Source of the DNA: an uncultured Azospirillum sp.
Lineage (GTDB): Bacteria > Pseudomonadota > Alphaproteobacteria > Azospirillales > Azospirillaceae
DNA: 47,517 nucleotides
Assembly: GCF_946480385.1 (NCBI RefSeq)
Contig: NZ_CAMLJP010000041.1
Coordinates: forward strand, 1 to 47,517
Reading direction: 5' to 3'
Shown here: in pieces, positions 29,832 through 39,061 of the stretch
Numbering within the stretch: the first letter of the stretch is position 1
Layout: each line of letters opens with the position of its first letter
Notes under the pieces: model-generated
Told to the model about the DNA's origin: nothing
Seen by the model: only the letters and a program-made list of their open reading frames with translations
The model's database searches: none
Position numbers and translations under genes: made by a program

Positions 29832-31838
29832 GTGATCCCCGAACTCGGCCATTACGCGCTGGTGCTGGCGCTGTTCGTCGCGCTGGTGCAGTCGGTCCCG
29901 CCGCTGGTCGGTGCCGCCACCCGCAACACCGCCTGGATGAACGTCGCGGTGCCCGCGGCCATCGCCCAGATGCTGCTGGTGCTGATCGCCTACGGCGCGC
30001 TGACCTGGGCGCATGTGGTGTCCGATTTCAGCGTGCTGAACGTGGTGCAGAACAGCCACTCGGCCAAGCCGATGCTCTACAAGGTGTCGGGCGTCTGGGG
30101 CAACCACGAGGGCTCGATGATCCTGTGGATCGTCATGCTGACGATCTTCGGTGCCGCCGTGGCCGTGTTCGGGCGCAACCTGCCGCCGACGCTGAAGGCG
30201 CGGGTTCTGGCGGTCCAGGGCCTGATCGGGGTCGGGTTCCTCCTGTTCATCCTCATCACCTCCAACCCCTTCATCCGCGTGTTCCCGGCGCCGCTGGACG
30301 GCAACGACCTGAACCCGCTGCTGCAGGACCCCGGCCTCGCCTTCCACCCGCCCTTCCTCTATGCCGGCTATGTCGGCTTCTCCATGGCCTTCTCTTTCGC
30401 CGTCGCTGCCCTGATCGAGGGGCGGGTCGATCCCGCCTGGGCGCGCTGGGTGCGGCCCTGGACACTGGCGGCTTGGTCGACCCTGACCATGGGCATCGCC
30501 ATGGGCTCCTGGTGGGCCTATTACGAGCTGGGCTGGGGCGGCTGGTGGTATTGGGACCCGGTGGAGAACGCCTCCTTCATGCCCTGGCTGGCCGGCACCG
30601 CGCTGCTGCATTCCGCCATCGTGGTGGAGAAGCGCGACGCGCTGAAGAGCTGGACCATCCTGCTGTCCATCGTCACCTTCTCGCTGTCGCTGATGGGCAC
30701 CTTCCTGGTGCGCTCCGGCATCCTGACCTCGGTCCATGCCTTCGCCGTCGATCCCAAGCGCGGCATCTTCATCCTGGTGCTGCTGGCGGTCGCCACCGGC
30801 GGTTCGCTGCTGCTCTACAGCCTGCGGGCGCCGTCGCTGAAGGCGGGCGGGCTGTTTGCACCTATCAGCCGCGAAGGGGCGCTGGTGCTGAACAACCTGC
30901 TGCTGTCGACGGCGACGGCGACGGTGTTCATCGGCACGCTCTATCCGCTGTTCCTCGACATCATGAAGCTGGGCAAGGTGTCGGTCGGCGCCCCCTTCTT
31001 CAACGCCACCTTCGTTCCGGTCGCCATTCCGGTGGTGATCGCCATGGTGGTCGGTCCCTACCTGTCCTGGAAACGGGCGGATCTGGGGGCGGCGCTGACC
31101 CGGCTGTGGGTGGCCGGCGTCGCCGTGGTGATCGCCGTCGCCATCACCGCCTATGTCAAGGCGGGCGGCGGGCCGCTGATGGCGCTGGTCGGCATCGCGC
31201 TCGCCGCCTGGGCCTTCGTCGGCTCGCTGGTGGAGTTCGCCGACCGCATCGCCCTGTTCCGCACGTCCTTCCGCAACAGCTGGAACCGCGCGGTGCATCT
31301 GCCGCGCAGCGCCTGGGGCATGACCATCGCCCACGCCAGCATCGGCCTGTCGATCCTGGGCATGACCGGCACCTCGGCCTGGCAGACGGAATCCATCACG
31401 TCGATGAAGCCGGGCGACCAGACCAGCGTCGCCGGCTACGAGTTCCACTTCGACAGCGTCGGGCTGGTGAACGGCCCGAACTTCAAGGCGGAGCGCGGCA
31501 TCTTCACGGTGACGAAGGACGGCCGGCCCATCGCCACGCTGGAGCCGGAGCGCCGCAGCTACAGCACCACCCGCATGACCACCACGGAATCGGCCATCCA
31601 CACCACGGTCTTCTCAGACCTCTATGTGGCGCTGGGCGACCCGACGCAGAACGGCACCGCCTGGATCGTCCGCATCTACCACCACCCGCTGGTGCCGTGG
31701 ATCTGGATCGGCGGCGTCGGCATGATGCTGGGCGGGCTGGTGAGCCTGACCGACCGCCGCTTCCGCATCGGCGCGCCCGAACGCCGCCGGGCAACCGGAA
31801 AATCGGCCGGAAAATCGGCCCCGCTGCCGGCCGAATGA
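29832..31838 (+). CDS. ccmF: heme lyase subunit CcmF
   Basis: Large inner-membrane heme lyase component that transfers heme from CcmE to apocytochrome c. The 668-residue protein has many transmembrane helices and the tryptophan-rich WWD motif GWGGWWYWDPVENASFMPWL near 233-252, plus a large periplasmic loop near the C-terminus. Start GTG 29832 gives the normal N-terminus IPELGHYALVLALF. It lies between ccmE and ccmG in the standard order, with 13 bp to ccmG. Confidence 0.96.
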   Translation: MIPELGHYALVLALFVALVQSVPPLVGAATRNTAWMNVAVPAAIAQMLLVLIAYGALTWAHVVSDFSVLNVVQNSHSAKPMLYKVSGVWGNHEGSMILWIVMLTIFGAAVAVFGRNLPPTLKARVLAVQGLIGVGFLLFILITSNPFIRVFPAPLDGNDLNPLLQDPGLAFHPPFLYAGYVGFSMAFSFAVAALIEGRVDPAWARWVRPWTLAAWSTLTMGIAMGSWWAYYELGWGGWWYWDPVENASFMPWLAGTALLHSAIVVEKRDALKSWTILLSIVTFSLSLMGTFLVRSGILTSVHAFAVDPKRGIFILVLLAVATGGSLLLYSLRAPSLKAGGLFAPISREGALVLNNLLLSTATATVFIGTLYPLFLDIMKLGKVSVGAPFFNATFVPVAIPVVIAMVVGPYLSWKRADLGAALTRLWVAGVAVVIAVAITAYVKAGGGPLMALVGIALAAWAFVGSLVEFADRIALFRTSFRNSWNRAVHLPRSAWGMTIAHASIGLSILGMTGTSAWQTESITSMKPGDQTSVAGYEFHFDSVGLVNGPNFKAERGIFTVTKDGRPIATLEPERRSYSTTRMTTTESAIHTTVFSDLYVALGDPTQNGTAWIVRIYHHPLVPWIWIGGVGMMLGGLVSLTDRRFRIGAPERRRATGKSAGKSAPLPAE

Positions 31839-31851
31839 GGACCAAGACACG

Positions 31852-32391
31852 ATGCGCCGCCTTCTGTACCTGCTGCCCTTCCTGCTGTTCATCGGGGTGG
31901 GCGTGGCCTTCTACCTGGGGTTCGAGCGTGACCCGCGCGACATCCCGTCGGCCCTGATCGACAAGCCGGCCCCGACCTTCGACCTGCCGGCCATTCCGGG
32001 GCAGCCTGCGACCGGCGGCCTGTCCTCGGCCAAGCTGGAGGGCGACGTGACGCTGGTGAACGTCTTCGCCTCCTGGTGCATCCCCTGCAAGGCGGAGCAT
32101 CCCGTCATCACCCGCCTGTCGCGGGAGCAGGGGGTGACGGTCTACGGCATCAACTACAAGGACAAGCCGGAGGATGCGCTGACCTGGCTGTCGCGCAACG
32201 GCAACCCCTATGCCGCCATCGGCGCCGACCAGGACGGCCGGGTGTCGATCGACTGGGGTGTCTACGGCGTGCCGGAAAGCTACCTGATCGACCGCAAGGG
32301 CCGCATCCGCTACAAGCATGTCGGCCCGCTGACCCCGCAGGTGGTGGAGGAGCAGATCCTCCCCATGGTCAAGCATCTGAGGCAGGGCTGA
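31852..32391 (+). CDS. ccmG: thiol:disulfide interchange protein CcmG/DsbE
   Basis: Membrane-anchored periplasmic thioredoxin that reduces the CXXCH cysteines of apocytochrome c. The 179-residue protein has an N-terminal anchor (3-22) and a thioredoxin domain with active site WCIPC (Cys76, Cys79), followed by the conserved [13 protein letters not shown] loop and the cis-proline region [10 protein letters not shown]. Its stop overlaps the ccmH start by one base (TGATG). Confidence 0.95.
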   Translation: MRRLLYLLPFLLFIGVGVAFYLGFERDPRDIPSALIDKPAPTFDLPAIPGQPATGGLSSAKLEGDVTLVNVFASWCIPCKAEHPVITRLSREQGVTVYGINYKDKPEDALTWLSRNGNPYAAIGADQDGRVSIDWGVYGVPESYLIDRKGRIRYKHVGPLTPQVVEEQILPMVKHLRQG

Positions 32392-32861
32392 TGAAGCGCA
32401 TCCTTCTCGCCGCCCTGCTGGCGCTGTCAACGCTCTCCCCCGCCCTGGCCGTCCAGCCCGACGAGGTGCTGAAGGACCCGGCGCTGGAATCCCGTGCCCG
32501 CGCCATCAGCCAGGAGCTGCGCTGCCTCGTCTGCCAGAACCAGTCGATCGACGACAGCAACGCGCCGCTGGCCCGCGACCTGCGGATTCTGGTGCGCGAC
32601 CGGCTGAAGGCCGGCGACAGCGACGACAAGGTGATGGAGTTCGTCACCGACCGTTACGGCGACTATGTGCTGCTGCGCCCGCCCTTCAAGGCGACCACGC
32701 TGGTGCTGTGGATCGGCCCCTTCGCCGTGCTGCTGCTGGGAGCAATCGGCACCTTCCTGTTCCTGCGCGGGCGGCGCGGTGTCGCCGCCGGCGCCGACAC
32801 CGCTCCCCTGAGCGCGGATGAGCGGCGGCGGCTGGACGCCCTGCTGCGGAAAGACGACTGA
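32391..32861 (+). CDS. ccmH: cytochrome c-type biogenesis protein CcmH
   Basis: A 156-residue protein with a signal peptide (1-20, ending ALA), a periplasmic domain bearing the redox motif [11 protein letters not shown] (Cys45, Cys48), a C-terminal transmembrane helix (about 104-126) and a short cytoplasmic tail. It holds apocytochrome c for heme attachment. This is the short CcmH (CcmL-like) form, the CcmI part being a separate gene. Start ATG 32391 overlaps the ccmG stop, and its own stop overlaps the ccmI start. Confidence 0.95.
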   Translation: MKRILLAALLALSTLSPALAVQPDEVLKDPALESRARAISQELRCLVCQNQSIDDSNAPLARDLRILVRDRLKAGDSDDKVMEFVTDRYGDYVLLRPPFKATTLVLWIGPFAVLLLGAIGTFLFLRGRRGVAAGADTAPLSADERRRLDALLRKDD

Positions 32862-34285
32862 TGCTGTTCTGGATTTTCGCCGCCGTCCTGACCGCGGCCG
32901 TTCTGCTGCTGCTGGTGCCGCCGTTGCTGCGGTCGTCCGGATCCGGCCATGATCTTGTCCCTGGCCGCGAGGAGTTCGACCGCGAGGTCTATCGCGACCA
33001 GCTGGACGAGCTGGAGCGCGACCGGGCCCGCGGCCTGATCAACGACGCCCAGGCCGAGGCGGCCAAGGCGGAAATCGCCCGGCGCATGCTGGCGACCGCC
33101 GAGAAGGAGGGCAACACCGGTGCGCCGGCGACGGCGCGCAGCGGCCGTGTGCTGGCGGTGCTGCTGGCGGTGCTGCTGCCGGTCGGCGCGCTCGCGGTCT
33201 ACGGCTCGGTCGGCCGCCCCGACCTGCCGGCCCAGCCGCTCGCCTCGCGCAATCTGGAGCAGGAGCGCGGCGGTCCGCCCAAGAGCGTGCTGGCCGCTAT
33301 GGACAAGCTGAAGGCCCAGCTGGCCGAGAACCCCAACGATCTGCAGGGCTGGCTGATCCTGGGCCAGGCCTATGCCAAGATGGGCCGCAACGCCGACGCG
33401 GCCGACGCGCTGCGCCACGCCGTCGCCCTGAACAAGGACGATGTCGAGATCCAGGGCCTGTTCGGCGAGACGCTGGTCTCCGCAAATGACGGGATGGTGC
33501 CGGAAGAGGCGGTGGCCGCCTTCGACGCCGTATTGGCGAAGGAACCCAAGGACCCGCGTGCCCGCTTCTTCGCGGCCCTTGCCCGCTTCCAGGCCGGCGA
33601 CCAGCAGGGGGCGCTGGACCGCTGGAGCGCGTTGATGGCGGAATCCCCCGCCGATGCGCCATGGGTGCCGGTGGTCCGCGACCAGATCCGCGAAGCGGCG
33701 GTGGCGCTGAACCTCGACCCCGCCAAGGTGACGCCGCAGCCGCTTCCGCCGGAACAGAAGGAGCAGGCTCAGCAGACGGCCCCGAACGCGCAGGCCAACG
33801 CCCAGGGCAATGCCCAGAGCAACATGGCCGGCCAGGACGAGATGATCCGCGGCATGGTCGCCAATCTCGCCTCCCGGCTGGACGCCGATCCGTCGGACGT
33901 CGACGGCTGGCTGAAGCTCGCCCGTTCCTACGGCGTGCTGGGCGAGCCGGCCAAGGCGCTGGACGCCGCCCGCAAGGCGCGCGAGCGGGCGCCGGAGCGG
34001 GCCGACGTGCAGGTCGCCTACGCCAACGCCGTGCTGCAGACCCAGCCGCGCAACGAGACGCCGAAGCCGCTGCCGGAAGAGGCGACGTCCGCCCTGCGTC
34101 TGGCGCTGAAGGCGGAGCCGGACAACAAGGACGCGCTGTGGCTGCTCGGCCTCGACGCCATGATGTCGGGCCGCAAGGACGAGGCCGCCGACCATTGGGG
34201 CAAGCTGATCACCCAGTTCAAGCCGAGCGACCCCGAATACACCCTGTTGAAGGGGCGTTTGGACGCGTTGAAGGCCGGCGGCTGA
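32861..34285 (+). CDS. ccmI: cytochrome c maturation protein CcmI (CycH), TPR protein
   Basis: A 474-residue apocytochrome c chaperone. Two N-terminal transmembrane helices (about 2-24 and 94-116) flank a cytoplasmic coiled segment (EEFDREVYRDQLDELERDRA). The periplasmic part is made of TPR-like repeats (LQGWLILGQAYAKMGRNADA, VDGWLKLARSYGVLGEPAKA and others), split by a Gln/Ala/Asn-rich linker near 300-322. The C-terminal TPR half binds cytochrome c tails in the known cases. It is the last gene of the operon, ending before a terminator. Confidence 0.93.
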   Translation: MLFWIFAAVLTAAVLLLLVPPLLRSSGSGHDLVPGREEFDREVYRDQLDELERDRARGLINDAQAEAAKAEIARRMLATAEKEGNTGAPATARSGRVLAVLLAVLLPVGALAVYGSVGRPDLPAQPLASRNLEQERGGPPKSVLAAMDKLKAQLAENPNDLQGWLILGQAYAKMGRNADAADALRHAVALNKDDVEIQGLFGETLVSANDGMVPEEAVAAFDAVLAKEPKDPRARFFAALARFQAGDQQGALDRWSALMAESPADAPWVPVVRDQIREAAVALNLDPAKVTPQPLPPEQKEQAQQTAPNAQANAQGNAQSNMAGQDEMIRGMVANLASRLDADPSDVDGWLKLARSYGVLGEPAKALDAARKARERAPERADVQVAYANAVLQTQPRNETPKPLPEEATSALRLALKAEPDNKDALWLLGLDAMMSGRKDEAADHWGKLITQFKPSDPEYTLLKGRLDALKAGG

Positions 34286-34347
34286 CCGTCGCCACCGTCA
34301 CCGTCCTTTTTCCGGACGCCTTTTCTTTCACTTTGCGGCAACACACA

Positions 34348-34376
34348 TTGACAGGGGCGGGCCGACGGGCTTTATC
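34348..34376 (+). promoter_or_regulatory. consensus promoter for the Smr gene, embedded in the ccmI terminator
   Basis: TTGACA (34348-34353), 17-bp spacer, TTTATC (34371-34376). The -10 box lies in the loop of the terminator hairpin at 34355-34394. Transcription would start near 34383, about 37 nt before the Smr-gene ATG. Confidence 0.65.
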
Positions 34377-34394
34377 CGTCGGCACCGCCCTTTT
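34355..34394 (+). terminator. terminator after ccmI
   Basis: Arms GGGCGG (34355-34360) and CCGCCC (34385-34390), inner arms CCGACGG (34362-34368) and CCGTCGG (34376-34382), then TTTT and a following CGTTTC. Confidence 0.75.
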
Positions 34395-34419
34395 CGTTTC
34401 CGCAGAAGGTTCCGCGCCG

Positions 34420-34995
34420 ATGACCCGCAGACGACTGCCCACGCCCGACGAGCGGCGCCTGTGGCGGCTCGCCATGCGCGACGCCGAACCGATGCCGGGT
34501 CGTGTGGTCGAGGCAGAGCCGGAACCGGTGGCGACCATGGCGGAACTGGTGGAGGAGCCGGTGGCGACCAGCCTCGCCCCGCCGCCGACCGCCCGGCAAT
34601 TCCCCTCCCCGCCCCGTCCTGCCCGACCGAGCCATCCGCCGCTGACGCCGGGTTCGACCGCCAACATCGACCGCCGCACCGGCGACCGTTTCCGCCGCGG
34701 CGAGCTGGAAATCGACGGCCGCATCGACCTGCACGGCATGACACAGGCCCAGGCGCACACCGCGCTCGCCGCCTTCGTCCACCGTGCCTGGAACGAGGGC
34801 CGTCGCTGCGTTCTGGTCATCACCGGCAAAGGCAGCTTCGGCGGTCTGGGCGTGCTGCGTCAGGCCACCCCCCGCTGGCTGGCGGATCCGGCCCTGCGCC
34901 CGATGGTGTTGGCGATCCAGCCGGCCCGGCCGAAGGATGGCGGCGACGGTGCGTTGTATGTCTTGATCAAACGGCGGCGCGACCGTAAGGACTGA
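34420..34995 (+). CDS. Smr-domain protein
   Basis: A 191-residue protein. The N-terminal 95 residues are charged and Pro-rich with no fold that I recognise. Residues about 104-190 are a Smr domain: IDLHGMTQAQAHTAL with the LDLHG-type motif, and CVLVITGKGSFGG with the TGKG motif. Smr domains of this small stand-alone kind act as endonucleases on RNA or on branched DNA. ATG 34420 follows AGAAGGTT at 34404-34411. It has its own promoter and precedes an XRE regulator by 24 bp. Confidence 0.87.
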   Translation: MTRRRLPTPDERRLWRLAMRDAEPMPGRVVEAEPEPVATMAELVEEPVATSLAPPPTARQFPSPPRPARPSHPPLTPGSTANIDRRTGDRFRRGELEIDGRIDLHGMTQAQAHTALAAFVHRAWNEGRRCVLVITGKGSFGGLGVLRQATPRWLADPALRPMVLAIQPARPKDGGDGALYVLIKRRRDRKD

Positions 34996-35019
34996 GTCCC
35001 AGACAATCAGGGACTTCCC

Positions 35020-35418
35020 ATGACCCCGTTCGGCGAACGGGTCCGGTCGCTGCGCAACGCCAAGGGCGTGACGCTGAAGCAGATGGCGACCGACCTGTCC
35101 ATCTCGTCCGCCTACCTGTCGGCCCTGGAACATGGCAAGCGCGGCCAGCCGTCGCCGCAGCTGGTCCGGCAGATCTGCGCCTATTTCGGCATCATCTGGG
35201 ACGAGGCGGAGGAGCTGGAACGGCTGGCGGATCTGTCCCACCCGCGCGTGACCGTCGACACCGCGGGGCTGAGCGCCCGGGCGACCGAGCTTGCCAACCG
35301 GCTGTCGGAGCGCATCGGCGATCTCGACGAGGAGGGGATCGAGGCGATTCTGGCGATTTTGGACGCGGTGCCGCCGAAGAAGGGAACGCGGCGGCGGGTG
35401 GGGGTGCGGAGGCGGTAG
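35020..35418 (+). CDS. XRE-family helix-turn-helix protein
   Basis: A 132-residue DNA-binding protein. Residues 4-65 are a Cro/C1-type HTH (RVRSLRNAKGVTLKQMATDL, then SISSAYLSALEHGKRGQPSP). Residues 85-118 look helical and may be a dimerisation part (LSARATELANRLSERIGDLD). The tail is basic. It follows the Smr gene by 24 bp and ends at a bidirectional terminator facing the his cluster. Its targets are unknown. Confidence 0.85.
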   Translation: MTPFGERVRSLRNAKGVTLKQMATDLSISSAYLSALEHGKRGQPSPQLVRQICAYFGIIWDEAEELERLADLSHPRVTVDTAGLSARATELANRLSERIGDLDEEGIEAILAILDAVPPKKGTRRRVGVRRR

Positions 35419-35421
35419 ATG

Positions 35422-35449
35422 TTTCCCTCTCCCCAGTGGGAGAGGGAAA
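35422..35449. terminator. bidirectional terminator between the XRE gene and the his cluster
   Basis: Perfect 12-bp arms TTTCCCTCTCCC (35422-35433) and GGGAGAGGGAAA (35438-35449) with loop CAGT. It is also a member of the CCCTCTCC palindrome family. Confidence 0.75.
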
Positions 35450-35456
35450 TCTAACC

Positions 35457-35825
35457 TCAAGCCTTCCCGATCATCCGCCCCAGGTCGCGCCCGGCGAAGA
35501 TGTGGATGTGCAGGTGGGGCACTTCCTGATGCGCAGCCTCGCCGCAATTGGACAGCACGCGATAGCCGGGACCGTCGGCGCCGACCATGCGGGCGACCTC
35601 GCCCACCGCGCGGAACAGGCCGGCGATCTCGGCGTCCGACGCCTTAGCGGTGAAGTCGTCCATGTCCATGTAGGCGCCCTTGGGGATCACCAGCACATGG
35701 GTCGGCGTCTGCGGCTCGATGTCGTGGAAGGCGAGCGCGTGTTCGGTCTCATGCACCTTCTTGCACGGGATTTCGCCGCGCAGGATGCGGGCGAACACGT
35801 TGTTGGCGTCATAGCTCTTGGCCAT
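35457..35825 (-). CDS. HIT-family (histidine triad, HINT-like) protein
   Basis: A 122-residue nucleotide hydrolase/transferase of the HINT branch. The triad motif is HLHIHIF with His104, His106 and His108; THVLVIPKG near 42-50 is the other family signature. HINT proteins hydrolyse AMP-lysine-type or aminoacyl-AMP phosphoramidates. It is last in the his cluster, 41 bp after hisE, and I recall a 122-residue open frame at the same place in the A. brasilense his cluster. Its link to histidine synthesis is unproven. Confidence 0.92.
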   Translation of the reverse strand: MAKSYDANNVFARILRGEIPCKKVHETEHALAFHDIEPQTPTHVLVIPKGAYMDMDDFTAKASDAEIAGLFRAVGEVARMVGADGPGYRVLSNCGEAAHQEVPHLHIHIFAGRDLGRMIGKA

Positions 35826-35866
35826 CGCATGCGTCCTCTTGTTGGGGAGTCCCGTTCAAGCCCCAC

Positions 35867-36250
35867 TCAAGCTTTACGGGACTTCTTCTCGTCGATGCCG
35901 CTGGTGCCCTCGCGCTGGGCGAGTTTGCTCCAGACCTCCGCCGGATCCAGCCCGGTGTCGGCCCACAGCACCAGCAGGTGATAGAGCAGGTCGGCGGATT
36001 CCGCGGCCAGCGCCGCCTTGTCGCCGCGCACAGCTTCCAGGATCGCCTCAACAGCCTCCTCGCCCACCTTCTGGGCGATCTTGGCGGTGCCTCGGCTGTA
36101 GAGCTTCGCGGTGTAGGAGGTCTCCGGATCCGCCCCCTTGCGGGCCAGCACGGTGGTGAACAGCCGGTCGAGCACCTCGGCCGACGGCAGGGCCGGCGCC
36201 TTTTCGACCGCCTTGTCGCTGACCTTCTCCACAGCCTTCTTGTCACCCAT
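35867..36250 (-). CDS. hisE: phosphoribosyl-ATP pyrophosphatase
   Basis: Second step of histidine synthesis, hydrolysing PR-ATP to PR-AMP. The 127-residue protein has the family motif [13 protein letters not shown] with the metal-binding glutamates, and [18 protein letters not shown]. HisE is separate from HisI here. A charged N-terminus of about 22 residues (Lys/Glu/Ala) precedes the domain. Its start overlaps the hisF stop by 8 bp, and the C-terminus is Lys-rich. Confidence 0.95.
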   Translation of the reverse strand: MGDKKAVEKVSDKAVEKAPALPSAEVLDRLFTTVLARKGADPETSYTAKLYSRGTAKIAQKVGEEAVEAILEAVRGDKAALAAESADLLYHLLVLWADTGLDPAEVWSKLAQREGTSGIDEKKSRKA

Positions 36251-37028
36251 TTGCAGTCTCCACGGCCTTGGCCGGGCGCACCGGGATGCCGGCGGCGCTC
36301 AGCGCCGCCTTGGCCTGCCCGATGGTGTAGGTGCCGAAATGGAAGATCGAGGCGGCGAGCACGGCGGTGGCGTGACCCTCGCGGATGCCCTCCACCAGAT
36401 GGTCGAGCGTGCCGACGCCGCCCGACGCGATCACCGGAATGCGGATCGAGTCCGCCACCGTGCGCGTCAGTTCCAGGTCGAAGCCGCTCTTGGTTCCGTC
36501 GCGGTCCATCGAGGTCAGCAGGATTTCACCCGCCCCCAGCGATTCCATCCGCTTGGCCCATTCCACCGCGTCAATGCCGGTGGCGTTGCGTCCACCATGG
36601 GTGAAGACCTCCCATTTGCCGGGAGCGACCTTCTTGGCGTCGATGGCGACGACGATGCACTGGGCGCCGAACTTCTCCGCCCCCTCGCGCACGAAATCCG
36701 GACGGTGGATCGCCGCGGTGTTGATCGACACCTTGTCGGCGCCGGCCAGCAGCAGCTTGCGGATGTCGTCAACCGTGCGCACGCCGCCGCCGACGGTCAG
36801 CGGCATGAAGACCTGTTCCGCCGTCCGCCGCACCACGTCGAAGATGGTGTCGCGGTTCTCGTGGCTGGCGGTGATGTCGAGGAAGGTCAGCTCGTCGGCC
36901 CCCTCGCGGTCGTAGACGCGGGCCTGTTCCACCGGATCGCCGGCATCGACCAGATCGACGAAATTGACCCCCTTGACCACCCGGCCGTCCTTGACGTCCA
37001 GGCAGGGGATGACGCGCATCTTCAGCAT
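36243..37028 (-). CDS. hisF: imidazole glycerol phosphate synthase, cyclase subunit
   Basis: A 261-residue (beta/alpha)8 enzyme that, with HisH, converts PRFAR to imidazole glycerol phosphate and AICAR. Asp11 in [11 protein letters not shown] and the second catalytic Asp near 139 (IDAVEW...[10 protein letters not shown] region) are in place; [10 protein letters not shown] and [11 protein letters not shown] bind the phosphates. Start ATG 37028 overlaps the hisA stop by one base. Confidence 0.97.
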   Translation of the reverse strand: MLKMRVIPCLDVKDGRVVKGVNFVDLVDAGDPVEQARVYDREGADELTFLDITASHENRDTIFDVVRRTAEQVFMPLTVGGGVRTVDDIRKLLLAGADKVSINTAAIHRPDFVREGAEKFGAQCIVVAIDAKKVAPGKWEVFTHGGRNATGIDAVEWAKRMESLGAGEILLTSMDRDGTKSGFDLELTRTVADSIRIPVIASGGVGTLDHLVEGIREGHATAVLAASIFHFGTYTIGQAKAALSAAGIPVRPAKAVETANG

Positions 37029-37774
37029 CAGTCGGCGTCCTCGACGGCGGGGGCGGAGAGCAGGGTCAGCGCCTCTTTCGGGTCGATCCGGCCGTCATAC
37101 AGCGCACGGCCGCAGATCACGCCCTCGATCCCGGTATCCTCCTCCAGCTTCAGCGCCTTCAGGTCCTCGATGGAGGAGACGCCGCCCGACGCGATCACCG
37201 GGGTGGTCAGGTGGAAGGCGAGGTCGGAGGTCGATTCCACGTTGACGCCGCCCATGGCGCCGTCGCGGTTGATGTCGGTGTAGATGATGGCGGCGACGCC
37301 GCAATCCTCGAACTTCAGCGCCAGATCCAGCGCCTTGATGTCGGAGGTCTCGGCCCAGCCGGCCACCGCGACATAGCCTTCGCGCGCGTCGATGCCGACG
37401 GCGACCTTGCCGGGGAACTCGCGGCAGGCCGCCTTCACCAGTTCCGGATCGCGCAGCGCCACCGTGCCCAGGATGACGCGGCTGATGCCCTTCTCCAGCC
37501 ACATGCCGATGGTGTTCAGATCGCGGATGCCGCCGCCGAGCTGGACCGGGATGGTGACCGACTTCAGGATGCTTTCCACCGCGGCGCCGTTCACCGGCTT
37601 GCCTTCGAAGGCGCCGTTGAGGTCGACCAGATGCAGCCATTCGAAGCCCTGGCTCTGGAACAGGCGGGCCTGTTCGCCGGGATCGGTGTTGAAGACCGTG
37701 GCCTGGCTCATCTCGCCGCGCAGCAGGCGGACGCAGGCACCGTCCTTGAGGTCGATGGCGGGATAGATGATCAT
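37028..37774 (-). CDS. hisA: ProFAR isomerase HisA
   Basis: Converts ProFAR to PRFAR. The 248-residue barrel shows YPAIDLKDG with catalytic Asp8, [12 protein letters not shown], and [13 protein letters not shown] with the second acidic catalytic residue; [11 protein letters not shown] closes the phosphate site. I choose ATG 37774; the frame stays open upstream but only through the antisense of the neighbour. It follows the GNAT gene by 41 bp. Confidence 0.97.
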   Translation of the reverse strand: MIIYPAIDLKDGACVRLLRGEMSQATVFNTDPGEQARLFQSQGFEWLHLVDLNGAFEGKPVNGAAVESILKSVTIPVQLGGGIRDLNTIGMWLEKGISRVILGTVALRDPELVKAACREFPGKVAVGIDAREGYVAVAGWAETSDIKALDLALKFEDCGVAAIIYTDINRDGAMGGVNVESTSDLAFHLTTPVIASGGVSSIEDLKALKLEEDTGIEGVICGRALYDGRIDPKEALTLLSAPAVEDAD

Positions 37775-37815
37775 CGCGGGCGTCTTCCTATGGCGTGGCT
37801 GGCGGTTATCGGGCG

Positions 37816-38358
37816 TTATTCGGCGGACGGCTGGGAATCGGGCTGTAGGTCTTTGCAGTAGAAATGTCCGGCAAGCGGCTTGCCCTGCACCAGCGCATAG
37901 AAGGGGTGGGTGCCCCAGCGCCTGAAGCCGAGCGATTCGTAGAGGGTGATCGCCGCCTCCTGCGTCACCCGGACGTCCAGGTTCAACACCTGGAAGCCGA
38001 CGGCGCGCGCCTCTTCCACCACCGCCAGGGTCAAGCGGCGGGCAAGACCGTGGCCCCGTGCCCAGGGGGCGACGAAGCTGGTGGTCAGCTGGGCGGCGTG
38101 GGCCTGCGCCTCGTTGTTGCGCGGCGGCTTGACCAGTTGGGCGGATCCGGCCACCACCCCATCGAGGCGGGCGATGAACAGCACCCGTTCCGGCACCACC
38201 AGCACGCCCTTCCAGAAGCGCTCCATCACGTCGCGCGGCGGCGGCTCGACCCAGCCGAACCCACCGCCGGCGCGGATGGCGTCGTCGGCCGCGTCGCACA
38301 GGTCATGCAGATCGGCGGTCTTCAGCGCGTCGACCTTGTCGATGGCGATCTCTGCCAT
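37816..38358 (-). CDS. GNAT acetyltransferase within the his operon
   Basis: A 180-residue acetyltransferase lying between hisH (4 bp away) and hisA. The GNAT core is seen as [18 protein letters not shown], the acetyl-CoA loop [18 protein letters not shown] (about 92-109) and the C-terminal motif [17 protein letters not shown] (about 138-154). Its substrate is unknown. I recall an unassigned open frame of about 168 codons in the corresponding place of the A. brasilense his cluster, so this is likely a long-standing member rather than a recent insert. Confidence 0.85.
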   Translation of the reverse strand: MAEIAIDKVDALKTADLHDLCDAADDAIRAGGGFGWVEPPPRDVMERFWKGVLVVPERVLFIARLDGVVAGSAQLVKPPRNNEAQAHAAQLTTSFVAPWARGHGLARRLTLAVVEEARAVGFQVLNLDVRVTQEAAITLYESLGFRRWGTHPFYALVQGKPLAGHFYCKDLQPDSQPSAE

Positions 38359-38362
38359 CGGC

Positions 38363-39007
38363 TTAGACCTTCCAGCGCAGGAAATTGGCGATCAGCGCCA
38401 GACCGGTGGCCTGGCTCTTTTCCGGGTGGAATTGGGTGCCCACCAGATTGTCGCGCCCGACCACCGCGGCGAAGGGCCCGCCGTAATCGGCGGACGCGAT
38501 CAGCGTGTCGGGATCGGCCGGCTTGAACTGATAGGAATGGACGAAATAGGCATGCGCGCCCTCCGGCAGTCCGGCCAGCACCGGGTGCGGATGGCGGATG
38601 TTCAGCTCGTTCCAGCCCATGTGCGGGATTTTCAGGGCCGGATCCGCCGGATCCAGCTTCACCACCTCGCCGCGGATCCAGCCCAGCCCTTCGGTCACGC
38701 CATATTCGCGGCCGCGTTCGGCCATCAGCTGCATGCCGACGCAGATGCCCAGGAAGGGCCGGCCGCGACGGTGCACCACCTCTTCCAGTGCGTCGAGCAT
38801 GCCGGGGACCTCCGACAGGCCGCGCTTGCAATCGGCGAAGGCGCCGACGCCGGGCAGCACCACGCGGTCGGCATGGCGGACCGCATCGGCGTCGGAGGTG
38901 ACGAGGATGGTGTAGGAGGCCTCGGCTTCGCCGGCCGCGCGCTCGATCGCCTTGGCGGCGGAGCGCAGGTTGCCGGAGCCGTAATCGATCAGCGCGACCG
39001 TTTCCAT
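38363..39007 (-). CDS. hisH: imidazole glycerol phosphate synthase, glutamine amidotransferase subunit
   Basis: Class I glutamine amidotransferase that feeds ammonia to HisF. The 214-residue protein has the nucleophile Cys89 in [10 protein letters not shown] and the His/Glu pair in [10 protein letters not shown] near 192-201. The oxyanion motif PGVGAFADC (52-60) is intact. It precedes the GNAT gene by 4 bp and follows hisB by 54 bp. Confidence 0.97.
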   Translation of the reverse strand: METVALIDYGSGNLRSAAKAIERAAGEAEASYTILVTSDADAVRHADRVVLPGVGAFADCKRGLSEVPGMLDALEEVVHRRGRPFLGICVGMQLMAERGREYGVTEGLGWIRGEVVKLDPADPALKIPHMGWNELNIRHPHPVLAGLPEGAHAYFVHSYQFKPADPDTLIASADYGGPFAAVVGRDNLVGTQFHPEKSQATGLALIANFLRWKV

Positions 39008-39061
39008 GGACGTGACAAACCTTCCGATAGGACGGCGGAGGGGGAGTTCAGGTCCCCGCCG

